A DNA stretch of 14,691 bases from Pontiellaceae bacterium (GTDB taxonomy: Bacteria > Verrucomicrobiota > Kiritimatiellia > Kiritimatiellales > Tichowtungiaceae). Each line of letters starts with the position of its first letter. The stretch's first letter is position 1. Of this stretch, positions 1-6,680 are shown piece after piece. The position numbers and the translations under genes were made by a program. A model generated the notes under the pieces. The model saw only the letters and a program-made list of their open reading frames with translations. It ran no database searches and had not been told where the DNA came from. Where the stretch lies: NCBI GenBank assembly GCA_029934215.1, contig JAOZMR010000044.1:1-14691 (forward strand). The letters run 5' to 3'.

Positions 1-330
1 CGGGCGCTTCGGGTTTCGCGCCGCGCCTCTGAGGCTGAGATTGCAACGTTGCAGGAGGAACTCTCTTCTTTTGACGGGGTGGTGTGCAGTACGTTTTTTT
101 CGCCGGGCGAGCGGGCTTGCCTGAAGAGTTTGCTGGGCGGTTCGGCGCGGGTTGTGTGGGTGCAACCGATGGCGATGCCCGAGCATATTCCGGGGGCTTG
201 GACGGATGCGTTTCTTGAGGGGCGCGCGCTTTGGCTTTCGGCTTTTGCTGATGATTTGGAGGATGCGACTCGTGAGAGTTGCCTGCAGGCAAACCGTTGG
301 GTTGAAACCTTTTGCAAAGCAACCCGTTGA
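1..330 (+). CDS. 3' end of an unrecognised gene, possibly DprA/LOG-like Rossmann protein
   Basis: The reading frame is open from the first base of the window, so this is the C-terminal ~109 residues of a longer protein. Visible elements are VVCSTFFSPGE (start of a strand-loop with a Ser-Pro-Gly-Glu turn), a second strand VVWVQPMAMP, and GRALWLSAF. The order 'SPGER - hydrophobic strand - GR-(A/L)-LWLSAF' recalls the C-terminal half of Rossmann-type DprA/LOG-like proteins that sit beside restriction-modification genes; this is from memory and not certain. It stops 20 bases before the hsdR ATG, so it is probably co-transcribed with hsdR. A TTG-initiated hsdR would overlap its end. The N-terminal nucleotide-binding part, which would decide the family, lies outside the window. 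Confidence 0.55.
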   Translation, partial: RALRVSRRASEAEIATLQEELSSFDGVVCSTFFSPGERACLKSLLGGSARVVWVQPMAMPEHIPGAWTDAFLEGRALWLSAFADDLEDATRESCLQANRWVETFCKATR

Positions 331-350
331 AACGCTTTAATGGAAATCTT

Positions 351-3206
351 ATGACAACACAACCGGAACAAATTTTAGAGAACAGCCTCGTGAAGCAACT
401 TGCGGGCATGGATTACGAGCAAGTGGCGGTACACGATGAGGCGTCGCTGTTGGAAAACCTGAAGGCGCAGATTGAGGCGCATAACGGGGTTGAGCTGTCG
501 GACTCCGATTTTAAGCAGATTCTGAACCAGTTGAGCAAGGGGTCGATTTTTGAGAAGGCGAAGACGCTTCGCGACCGGGTGGCGTACACGAATTCCGATG
601 GCGACACGAAGACGGTGGAGCTGATCGATCAGGTTGACTGGTGCAAGAACCGGTTTCAGGTGACGCAACAGGTGACAGTTGAAGGCCGCTTTAAGAACCG
701 CTATGACGTGACGATTTTGATCAATGGCTTGCCGCTGGTGCAAATTGAGCTGAAGCGGCGCGGGCTGGAGCTTAAAGAGGCGTTCAACCAGACGAATCGT
801 TATGAGCGCCATTCGTACGGCGCGAATGATGCGCTGTTCCAGTACATTCAGATTTTTGTGATCAGCAATGGGGTGAATACGAAGTATTACGCGAACAATC
901 GGGTCGCTCTCCGTAGTTTTAAGCAGACGTTCTTTTGGACGAATAAGGAAAACAAGCCGGTGACGCAGCTGTCGGTTTTTGCGGAGCAGTTTTTGGAGAA
1001 GTGTCATTTGGCGAAGATGGTGACGCGGTTCCTTGTGCTGAATCAGTCGAAGAAGATGTTGATGGTGTTGCGTCCGTATCAGGTGTATGCGACGGAGGCG
1101 ATTGTCGATCGGGTGCAGCGCGGGCGTGGATTTGGGTATGTGTGGCATACGACGGGGTCGGGAAAGACGCTGACGTCGTTTAAGACGAGTCAGATTCTGA
1201 CGAATTATCCGAAGGTGGATAAAGTGGTGTTTGTGGTCGATCGCAAGGATCTGGACTATCAGACGACGAAGGAGTTCAACAGTTTTCACAAGGGGAGTAT
1301 CGACGGGACGAATAATACGAAGACGCTGGTGAAGCAGTTCGCGAACGATACCAAGCTTATCGTAACGACCATTCAAAAGCTAAACACGGCGATTAAGAAG
1401 GCGCGTTTCAGCGAGGCCATGGCGCCGCTCCAAGACCAGCGGGTGGTCTTTATTTTCGATGAGTGCCATCGGAGCCAGTTCGGTGATACGCATGCGGCGA
1501 TTAAGGAATTCTTTACGAAGTGCCAGATGTTCGGGTTCACCGGCACGCCGATTTTTAAGGAAAATGCGTCGAGTAACGATAAGGGGCGGCGCACAACGAA
1601 GATGCTTTTTGAAAAGCGTCTGCACAGCTATGTGATTACAGATGCTATTCGCGATGAAAACGTTTTGAAATTTTCGGTCGAATATATGAAGACCTTCAAG
1701 CAGAAGGACGGCGAGGTTGTCGATATTGATGTCGAAGCGATTGATGAAGCAGAAGTTCTATGTGCGCCGGAGCGGATGGCGGCGATTACGGAGTATGTTG
1801 CGGCGCATCACGACCGGAAAACGCACGGGCGAAAGTTTAATGCAATTTTCTGCGTGTCAGGGATTCCCGCTGTCATTCAGTACTACAACCAGTTCGCCAG
1901 ATTGAAAGCGGCAGGCGGACACGATCTAAAGGTGGCGACAATCTTTTCGTATCAGGCGAATGAGGAAGATCAGGATGCGGCGTTTCCCATGCGGGATGAC
2001 GAGGTGGAGCTTCATGTTTTGGAAGATGAAGGCGAATACCGATTCAAACATTCGCGTGATCATCTCGAAGCGTTTATCGGCGACTACAACAAGCAGTTCG
2101 GAACCAATTACACGACTCGCGATACGCAGGCGTTTTATAATTACTACAACGATGTTTCAAAACGCATGAAGGCCGGACAGATTGACGTGTTGCTGGTTGT
2201 GAATATGTTCCTGACCGGATTTGACAGTGAAATGTTGAACACGCTCTATGTGGATAAGAACTTGAAGCACCACGGCTTGGTTCAGGCCTTTTCGCGCACG
2301 AACCGCCTTTGCGGGGAAGTGAAGAGTCAGGGCAATATCGTTTGTTTCCGAAACCTGAAAGATAACACCGACAAAGCGATTGCGATGTTTGCCGACAAAA
2401 ACCCAGTCGAAGAAATCATCCTTGAGCCCTACGAAGAATATGTAAGGGAGTTCAACGAGGCGTTTGTCGAGCTGATTCAAATTGCGCCATCCGTCAATAG
2501 CGTTACGCAGCTGGCGGACGAGGAAGAAGAACTGAAGTTTGTAAAAACCTTCCGCAATCTGATTCGCCTACTCAATGTGCTGGGCACATTTACCGAATTC
2601 ACATTTGATGACCTCTCCATGCCGGAACAGACCTTTGCGGATTACAAAAGTAAGTATTTGGATTTGCACGATAAGGTGAAGCTTGCCAATGAGGCGGAGC
2701 GGGTCTCGATTTTGAACGACATTGATTTTGAGCTGGAGCTGATCCACCGCGACGAAATTAATGTGACATATATTTTGAAGCTGCTGGCTGAATTGAAAGA
2801 AGCTCCGATCGGTGAGCAGGCCAGCCGCAAGAAAACGATTCTGGATCTGTTGAGCGGTGAAGCTGAGCTGCGTAGCAAGCGCGAGCTGATCGAGCAATTC
2901 ATCGAGAAGAACCTGCCGCATATTGACGATCCAGCCGATATTCCCGAAGAGTTTGAGGCGTACTGGTTGGAAGAACAGGCTCTTGCCTTCAAGAAGTTGG
3001 CGGAAGAGGAGGGGCTAGATTCCGAAAAGCTCGAAAAGTTAGTTGGAGATTATCTGTTCACAAGCAAACAACCGCTTCGCAATGATGTGGTCGAAGCGCT
3101 GGGCCAAAAGCCGGGCTTGCGTGACCGGGCCTCAACTGCCGAACGAATCATTCAAAAGATCACGGATTTTATCGATACCTTCATTAACGGTGCGTTGAGC
3201 GGGTGA
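351..3206 (+). CDS. hsdR: Type I restriction endonuclease, motor/nuclease subunit HsdR
   Basis: This is the ATP-dependent DNA translocase and cleavage subunit of a type I restriction-modification complex (R2M2S). From ATG 351 it has 951 residues, usual for HsdR. The N-terminal PD-(D/E)xK nuclease is visible as D119 in YDVTI and E133-x-K135 in QIELKRRG. The SF2 helicase motor has Walker A (TTGSGKT, G-S-G-K near 269), a DECH box (370-373), motif III (FTGTP, around 397), motif V-like LTGFDSEML, and motif VI QAFSRTNR. A long charged C-terminal helical region would bind the methylase core. ATG 351 has a GGAA 5 bases upstream; an alternative TTG at 312 would add 13 residues and overlap the upstream gene. 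hsdM/hsdS are not in the window. The first ~1 kb is richer in G/T-ending codons than the middle of the gene. The frame is intact, so the subunit is likely functional. Confidence 0.96.
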   Translation: MTTQPEQILENSLVKQLAGMDYEQVAVHDEASLLENLKAQIEAHNGVELSDSDFKQILNQLSKGSIFEKAKTLRDRVAYTNSDGDTKTVELIDQVDWCKNRFQVTQQVTVEGRFKNRYDVTILINGLPLVQIELKRRGLELKEAFNQTNRYERHSYGANDALFQYIQIFVISNGVNTKYYANNRVALRSFKQTFFWTNKENKPVTQLSVFAEQFLEKCHLAKMVTRFLVLNQSKKMLMVLRPYQVYATEAIVDRVQRGRGFGYVWHTTGSGKTLTSFKTSQILTNYPKVDKVVFVVDRKDLDYQTTKEFNSFHKGSIDGTNNTKTLVKQFANDTKLIVTTIQKLNTAIKKARFSEAMAPLQDQRVVFIFDECHRSQFGDTHAAIKEFFTKCQMFGFTGTPIFKENASSNDKGRRTTKMLFEKRLHSYVITDAIRDENVLKFSVEYMKTFKQKDGEVVDIDVEAIDEAEVLCAPERMAAITEYVAAHHDRKTHGRKFNAIFCVSGIPAVIQYYNQFARLKAAGGHDLKVATIFSYQANEEDQDAAFPMRDDEVELHVLEDEGEYRFKHSRDHLEAFIGDYNKQFGTNYTTRDTQAFYNYYNDVSKRMKAGQIDVLLVVNMFLTGFDSEMLNTLYVDKNLKHHGLVQAFSRTNRLCGEVKSQGNIVCFRNLKDNTDKAIAMFADKNPVEEIILEPYEEYVREFNEAFVELIQIAPSVNSVTQLADEEEELKFVKTFRNLIRLLNVLGTFTEFTFDDLSMPEQTFADYKSKYLDLHDKVKLANEAERVSILNDIDFELELIHRDEINVTYILKLLAELKEAPIGEQASRKKTILDLLSGEAELRSKRELIEQFIEKNLPHIDDPADIPEEFEAYWLEEQALAFKKLAEEEGLDSEKLEKLVGDYLFTSKQPLRNDVVEALGQKPGLRDRASTAERIIQKITDFIDTFINGALSG

Positions 3207-3231
3207 TTTAAGGAGCAGGGGTTCAGCCGTC

Positions 3232-3246
3232 GCCATAGGCTATGGC
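3232..3246. repeat. 15-bp palindrome after hsdR
   Basis: The sequence GCCATAG-G-CTATGGC is a perfect dyad around base 3239, 25 bases after the hsdR stop and just before the next gene. It has almost no loop and no T-run, so it is not a standard terminator. It may be part of a dispersed intergenic repeat or a protein-binding dyad. Confidence 0.4.
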
Positions 3247-3283
3247 CTACAAGCAGTCCTATGATCTGAGCTGTAGAAGAAAT

Positions 3284-3640
3284 ATGAACAAGAAACAACT
3301 AGAATCCAAACTCAGTGAAGTCACATCAGCGCTTTTTCAAGAAAAGGGTTACATTGCGTTCGTTGATGTTTTTATGGCTCTCCATTATCTCGATAAAAAG
3401 GATTACGAGAGCTGGCGCATGAAGCGTATTCCCTATTTGGAACGGGCGATCCATGTGAACCTAAGCAAAATCAGCTTCATCATGAAAACCGTTCAGAAGA
3501 ACTGTCGAAACGGGAATTGTAGAGAAAGCTGGACAGGATATCATTCCTGGGGGAAGGGCAAGAAAGAGTCTCTGGTGTTTTCTAAATCAGGAGACAAAAA
3601 CATAGAGCAAACCTACTCAACACATTTTTTGAAGCCTTGA
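3284..3640 (+). CDS. Conserved hypothetical protein, 118 aa
   Basis: From ATG 3284 the product begins MNKKQLESKLSEV and has 118 residues. I recognise the pattern of a widespread small protein of unknown function: EKGYIAFVDVFMALHYLD, then DYESWRMKRIPYLERAI, then a basic helix, a WTGY-xx-WGKGKK turn and a C-terminal FSKSGDKNIE-x-TYSTHF. The Trp-Arg-x-x-R-x-P-Tyr-Leu-Glu-Arg block and the SKSGD block are the family hallmarks; no catalytic motif is visible. ATG 3284 is chosen over ATG 3242 because the family starts at this Met-(x)-K-K and the upstream 14 codons cover the palindrome. An AGAAGAA just upstream is a weak ribosome site. It follows hsdR by 77 bases in the same direction. There are no signal peptide or membrane segments, so it should be cytoplasmic. 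Its function is unknown. Confidence 0.8.
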   Translation: MNKKQLESKLSEVTSALFQEKGYIAFVDVFMALHYLDKKDYESWRMKRIPYLERAIHVNLSKISFIMKTVQKNCRNGNCRESWTGYHSWGKGKKESLVFSKSGDKNIEQTYSTHFLKP

Positions 3641-3701
3641 AAAACAGAATGCTACAGAAAAAATGGGTCAGAAAAGGGTCGATCCTGTAATTTAATATTT
3701 G

Positions 3702-3718
3702 TTTCCAATGTTTGGAAA
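3702..3718. repeat. Palindromic spacer motif, copy 1
   Basis: TTTCCAATGTTTGGAAA is a dyad with 7-base arms around a 3-base centre. The reverse complement of this exact motif recurs at 4773-4788. A looser relative follows at 3725-3738 (TTCCAAGGTTCGGAA). Such TTCCAA...TTGGAA dyads are, from memory, frequent between genes in Verrucomicrobiota/Kiritimatiellota genomes. Confidence 0.6.
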
Positions 3719-3785
3719 GAAATCTTCCAAGGTTCGGAACCCTCTGCGTTCTATGTGATCTTTTGCGGCTAAAAAATATCTCTGC

Positions 3786-4490
3786 ATGAAAACACTCCAA
3801 ATTCTCTAGCAAGATGACGGGCTGGTGGCTGTCGATAAACCAGCCGGGATACTTGTCCATCAAACGAATCCACCTGAATCTGACGATCAGGTTGCGATGA
3901 AGATTTTGCGAGATCAGCTCGGACAGAAAACATACACCATCCACCGCCTTGATCGCCCCACCTCCGGCGTGCTCCTGTTTGCTCTCTCTAAAGCCAGTCT
4001 GCGCCTCGTGCACGACCTGTTTGAAAAACGCGAAATCACCAAAAAATATTTCGCGGTGGTGCATGGAAAAACGAAAGCCGAGTGGCAAATAAATGCCCCG
4101 TTGTGCCGAGCCGCCGACGAAGAAGAGCGCACGGCAATCACCCACTTTAAACAGATTGACTTCCGCCCCGCCGGCAGCTTTTCGACTGCCCCCAATCTGG
4201 AGGTTTCCATCGTCGAGACCACCCCGCATACGGACCGCTACCATCAGATCCGACAACACCTTCATCTTTCTGGTCACCCGATTGTGGGCGACTATCTATA
4301 CGGCGACATGAAGCACAACGCTCGGGTCTCCGAACAAATTGGACACACCCGCATGATGCTTCGCGCCACCGAGCTCCATTTTATCCATCCCAAAACCGGG
4401 ATTCAAATCGACATCTACGCGCCACCGTCCCACGACTTCATTTTTTTCGACAGGATTAACCGGATGGACAGGATTAAAAACTGCATCTGA
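3786..4490 (+). pseudogene. truC: TruC-like tRNA pseudouridine synthase with in-frame amber codon
   Basis: The family (RluA superfamily, TruC branch) isomerises uridine to pseudouridine, in E. coli at tRNA position 65. Reading from ATG 3786 gives MKTLQIL-TAG-QDDGLVAVDKPAG. E. coli TruC starts LEILYQDEWLVAVNKPSG, so the TAG at 3807-3809 sits exactly where Tyr is expected. Everything after it is intact: VDKPAG, the catalytic HRLDRPTSGVLL motif (Asp 43 if counted from GTG 3825), the RYHQIRQHL motif and HPIVGDYLYGD. The gene could be rescued from GTG 3825 (221 aa) but would lose the first strand. The C-terminal tail is encoded by a 9-bp repeat (see 4449-4478), so it too departs from the family. 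The enzyme is either newly inactivated or poorly made. Confidence 0.8.
4449..4478. repeat. Degenerate 9-bp tandem repeat (ACAGGATTA type)
   Basis: Three 9-base units are visible: ACAGGATTA, ACCGGATGG, ACAGGATTA. The two outer copies are identical and 18 bases apart. The unit resembles the 'acaggattaacaggat' repeat that I recall from intergenic DNA of many environmental bacteria. Here it is translated as DRINRMDRIK and forms the C-terminus of the TruC-like frame, suggesting that the original 3' end was overwritten. Confidence 0.55.
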
Positions 4491-4535
4491 ACAGGCTCTC
4501 TGTATAATCCGCAGCCTATTGAACAAGGAGTTTTT

Positions 4536-4771
4536 GTGACAGCAAAGAAGAGAATATCTGGCTGACGCAGAAGATGATGTCCGCTCTGTATAATGTTTCG
4601 GTGCCCGCTATCAATCAGCACTTGAAGCGTATTTTCTCGGATGATGAGTTGGATGAGGCAGCAGTTGTTAAGAAATACTTAATAACTGCCTCGGACGGGA
4701 AAAATTACAATACGAAGCATTATAGTTTGCAGGCGATTATTGCCGTCGGGTTCAAGGTCGAGCTGGAATAA
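4536..4771 (+). pseudogene. RhuM-family gene remnant
   Basis: The decoded piece runs ENIWLTQKMMSALYNVSVPA, then INQHLKRIFSDDELDE, then a segment ending HYSLQAIIAVGFKV. This matches the N-terminal helix-turn-helix-like part of RhuM (virulence RhuM / DNA-binding) proteins: '(T)VWLTQ-x-x-(M/L)', 'I-x-x-H(L/I)-x-x-(I/V)(F/Y)', 'D-x-(D/E)-LD', 'Y-(N/S)-L-x-(A/M)-I-(I/L)-A-V-G-(Y/F)-(R/K)-V'. Family members are about 330 residues, but this frame stops after ~75. A good ribosome site AAGGAG (4525-4530) precedes GTG 4536, and a TATAAT lies at 4502-4507, but the GTG frame reads only MTAKKRISG before TGA. A small frameshift between 4545 and 4555 joins it to the homologous frame. It is therefore both frameshifted at the start and truncated at the end. 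Confidence 0.7.
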
Positions 4772-4772
4772 G

Positions 4773-4788
4773 TTTCCAAACATTGGAA
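4773..4788. repeat. Palindromic spacer motif, copy 2 (inverted)
   Basis: TTTCCAAACATTGGAA begins directly after the stop of the RhuM remnant and is the reverse complement of the motif at 3702-3718. The pair therefore lies in opposite orientation about 1.07 kb apart. Confidence 0.6.
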
Positions 4789-4804
4789 TAGCCGGGAAAT
4801 GGAA

Positions 4805-4856
4805 AGTGGCGGGAGCTTCCAGCTCCCTAAATCGGGAGCAAGATGCTCCCGCCACT
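4805..4856. repeat. REP-like hairpin
   Basis: Perfect 12-base arms AGTGGCGGGAGC (4805-4816) and GCTCCCGCCACT (4845-4856) enclose an inner 6-bp stem GCTCCC/GGGAGC (4822-4827 and 4834-4839) with loop TAAATC. The 5/5 internal loop separates the two stems. There is no T-run after it, so a REP/RAYT-type dispersed palindrome fits better than a terminator. Confidence 0.7.
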
Positions 4857-4867
4857 ATGACGAACAG

Positions 4868-5204
4868 CCCTCATGCAAAACGCCGTTTTTCAGGTTTTGC
4901 CTCGCACTTTGAATGACGCCACTTTTACACCGAATTATGCACGCAACGAACGAATGTCTGAAAAAAGCTACAAGAGGCTTAACCGCGCTGAAAGCGAAGC
5001 GATAAATAATTTTTGTATTCAAAATAGTGACCATCGGGAACGGTTCACGAACACAAAGAATAATAGTGTTTTGCCCGTCATTTTCTTTGCGCTCTTTGCG
5101 TTCTCTCGCGGTTAATAAAATTCCATGTGTTTGTAGCTTTCAGATCAAAATGACTCCATTCATATTGCGAGGTAAGTCTCTGAAATGGGCGTTTTGCATG
5201 AGGG
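4868..5204. mobile_element. MITE-like element with long inverted ends, copy A
   Basis: The outer 17 bases are perfectly inverted: CCCTCATGCAAAACGCC at 4868-4884 and its reverse complement at 5188-5204. Aligning the next 43 bases of each end without gaps still gives about 60% identity, with a conserved block CCTCGCA...TGAATG. The inverted ends are thus about 60 bp on a 337-bp element. No long frame inside looks coding. The interior carries the 61-base sequence repeated at 6005-6065 and a CTTTGCGTTCTCTCGCGGTTAA tract of a type seen in many environmental genomes. No clear target duplication is seen. It could be a non-autonomous transposable element or a large structured RNA gene; I favour the former. 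Confidence 0.55.
4993..5053 (+). repeat. 61-bp direct repeat, left copy
   Basis: This block, starting AGCGAAGCGATAAATAAT and ending CGGTTCACGAACA, is identical to 6005-6065 over 61 bases, at an offset of 1012 bases. Looser similarity continues downstream to about 5175. It lies inside the MITE-like element. Confidence 0.85.
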
Positions 5205-5285
5205 ATGGCTGAAAAACCGTTCCTGACTTTCCAATGTCCGGAACTTTCTTGACGGGGTTTTTACGCATACTCACTAATTCAGACG

Positions 5286-5313
5286 TTGAAAAAATCAAAA
5301 CACATGGCATAGT
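5286..5313 (+). promoter_or_regulatory. Candidate sigma70 promoter of the toxin-antitoxin pair
   Basis: TTGAAA (5286-5291) and CATAGT (5308-5313) are spaced by 16 bases, only 8 bases before the toxin ATG. Such a promoter would give a very short leader, which fits the lack of a ribosome site before the toxin. It is a motif match only. Confidence 0.3.
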
Positions 5314-5321
5314 GTCTGCGC

Positions 5322-5573
5322 ATGAGTTATACGGTAAATTTGAAACCAAGGGCGATTAAAGATCTTCGGCGAATCCAGAAACAAGACGCATCACGAATCG
5401 CAAACGCCCTTGAACAACTGGAAGTCGATTTTGCTGGCGACGTGAAGAGGCTTACAAACTTTACACCTGAATATCGGCTGCGAGTGGGTCACTTTCGCGT
5501 GTTGTTTGAAATTGAAAACACAAAAAATATTATTGTTTATCGGATCGTGCATCGTCGCGAGGCGTATCGATAG
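5322..5573 (+). CDS. RelE/ParE-superfamily toxin
   Basis: An 83-residue basic protein with the RelE/ParE fold pattern. The N-terminal strand YTVNLKPRAIKDLRRI is followed by two helices (QKQDASRIANALEQLE), then the RLTNF-x-x-EYRLRVGHFRVLFEIE strand pair and the C-terminal VYRIVHRREAYR. The LRVG-x-(F/Y)R core and the terminal HRREAYR are hallmarks of RelE-type mRNA interferases, where basic side chains support cleavage of mRNA in the ribosomal A site. ParE gyrase poisons share the fold, so the target is not certain. The gene is followed 14 bases later by an antitoxin, an order (toxin first) opposite to classical relBE. No ribosome site is obvious before ATG 5322, consistent with low toxin translation. 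The frame is intact. Confidence 0.88.
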   Translation: MSYTVNLKPRAIKDLRRIQKQDASRIANALEQLEVDFAGDVKRLTNFTPEYRLRVGHFRVLFEIENTKNIIVYRIVHRREAYR

Positions 5574-5587
5574 CTTGGAGAAAAATT

Positions 5588-5785
5588 ATGATAGCACTAC
5601 ATCCAAATATTCTAGAACGTGACGGAGAAAGAGCGTTTGCGGTTCTCCCGTATGAGGAATTTAAAAGCATTCAAACAGAACTCGCCGAATTTGAAGACAT
5701 AAAGGAGCTTCGATCCGCTAAGTCTATTGAAGGATCGTCCGCAACCGTTTCTTTGTCTTCGGTTCGCAACGAACTAAAGATCTGA
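5588..5785 (+). CDS. Phd/YefM-like antitoxin
   Basis: A 65-residue acidic protein. The N-terminal half MIALHPNILERDGERAFAVL followed by PYEEFKSIQTELAEFEDIKEL matches the short Phd/YefM-like antitoxins that I recall paired with RelE toxins ('PYEE(F/Y)', then an acidic helix 'L-x-(E/D)(F/Y)ED-x-x-(E/D)LR-x-A'). The C-terminal SSATVSLSSVRNELKI would be the flexible toxin-binding tail that becomes ordered on the toxin. GGAG at 5577-5580 sits 7 bases before the ATG, a much better ribosome site than the toxin has, which would keep antitoxin in excess. It should neutralise the upstream toxin and help to repress the promoter upstream. Confidence 0.85.
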   Translation: MIALHPNILERDGERAFAVLPYEEFKSIQTELAEFEDIKELRSAKSIEGSSATVSLSSVRNELKI

Positions 5786-6338
5786 GCAAAAAGGTAGTAG
5801 TAGAAATTTGAGCCTTTTCCTTCATTTTAAACCCGACGCCGATGCATCGAAGATGCAAGCCCGCAAACCCACCCCACGTCCAACTCTAGAAGTTTTTGGA
5901 ACAGATCAAAGGCATACAGGGGAGGAATGACACTAAGGTGACCCTTTTGCGATCATTACCTATCGCACTAAATCACGATTCTACATCTGTTTTGATCACG
6001 CGCGAGCGAAGCGATAAATAATTTTTGTATTCAAAATAGTGACCATCGGGAACGGTTCACGAACAGAAAGAACGCAAAGAACAATAACAATCAACCCATC
6101 TTTCTTTTGCGCTTTTTTGCTGTTGACAAATTTCCAAGTGGTGCAGTTTTCAGGTCGAAGTGGCTTCATTCATCTTGCATCCTCGTTTTTGGCCTTGATT
6201 TTGCGAAGCTAGAATTATACCATCTTTTCGGCGAAAGTTGAGCTTAACTTTTGATGTATTTTGCGATCATGTCACCCAGATTTGATTTTGGAAGGGGTGA
6301 CACTCTGCCGTTTTCGAGGAAACTCGTGACCTTTGAGC
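5786..6338. other. 553-bp stretch without an intact gene
   Basis: I find no convincing coding frame here. It holds the second copy of the 61-bp repeat (6005-6065) with a decayed extension to about 6190 and a dyad AAAGTT-GAGCTT-AACTTT at 6234-6251. TTTTGCGATCAT occurs twice (5945-5956 and 6259-6270), each next to a GTGACCC/GTCACCC element. The last pair suggests remnants of the ends of a REP-associated or similar transposable element, but no transposase frame remains. Confidence 0.5.
6005..6190 (+). repeat. Partial, diverged copy B of the MITE-like element, with 61-bp perfect repeat
   Basis: Bases 6005-6065 equal 4993-5053 exactly. After that the similarity to copy A continues patchily: both have a CTTTGCG-like tract, then AATTCC/AATTTCC, then a related block TTTCAG-TC-AA/GA-TG-C-TCATTCAT-TTGC ending near 6186. 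The left inverted end and most of the right end are missing, so this is a decayed or partial copy. Confidence 0.65.
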
Positions 6339-6590
6339 TTAAGTGGTAAGGCTACGGGTCGGACTGCGGAAATTTCCATCAACAAGCAAAACCTTAGCGT
6401 GGGCCTGACGAGCGAGCGCGGTAGCCAACCCGATAGCAACAGTACTCTTCCCTTCCTTATCCCTTCCGCTGGTAACGAGCAAAGATCGCAGTTCCTTGCC
6501 GTTTGCAGCACTCAGAAGACTTCCCTGCAAACCAGCCAACGATCCCGCATGTTCAAGAATTTTATCCAACACTTTTTTTGATGTACCCAT
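6339..6590 (-). pseudogene. CpsD/CapB-like BY-kinase fragment
   Basis: The 83-residue frame reads MGTSKKVLDKILEH, then NGKELRSLLVTSGRDKEGKS, then TVAIGLATALA and KVLLVDGNFRSPT. This is the N-terminal part of the ParA/MinD-like ATPase domain of bacterial tyrosine kinases and polysaccharide co-polymerase ATPases: Walker A GRDKEGKST (42-50) and the A' motif LLVDGNFRSP (68-77). The Walker B and tyrosine-rich tail are missing; the frame breaks right after FRSPT and ends SLTT. Full proteins of the family are about 220-280 residues as stand-alone kinases. No polysaccharide genes are nearby, so this looks like a stranded fragment on the strand opposite to its neighbours. Confidence 0.7.
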
Positions 6591-6680
6591 ACACTTTACC
6601 GTAATTCAACCGTTTCGATATAAATACACTACTCCTCGCCCTACGCCACATACCATCATTTTCGCCAAGCAATTCTAATC

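Noticed and set aside
375..1376. Long open frame on the minus strand (333 codons) opposite hsdR
   Set aside because: Composition is Arg/Leu/His/Ile-rich with no domain pattern. It is the mirror of the G/T-rich hsdR codons.
3582..4277. Minus-strand frame of 231 codons opposite the TruC-like gene
   Set aside because: The plus strand carries the catalytic HRLD and other RluA-family motifs. The minus product shows no family pattern.
4805..4856. Rho-independent terminator for the RhuM remnant
   Set aside because: The stem is strong, but no T-run follows the right arm (the next bases are ATGACGAACA).
4873..5115. Small frames inside the MITE-like element
   Set aside because: They start at the inverted end, have no ribosome site or family pattern, and are not kept in the partial copy at 6005-6190.
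6333..6581. Plus-strand frame of 82 codons over the CpsD fragment
   Set aside because: Ser/Thr/Gln-rich with no motif. The minus strand encodes a recognisable Walker A and A' motif.
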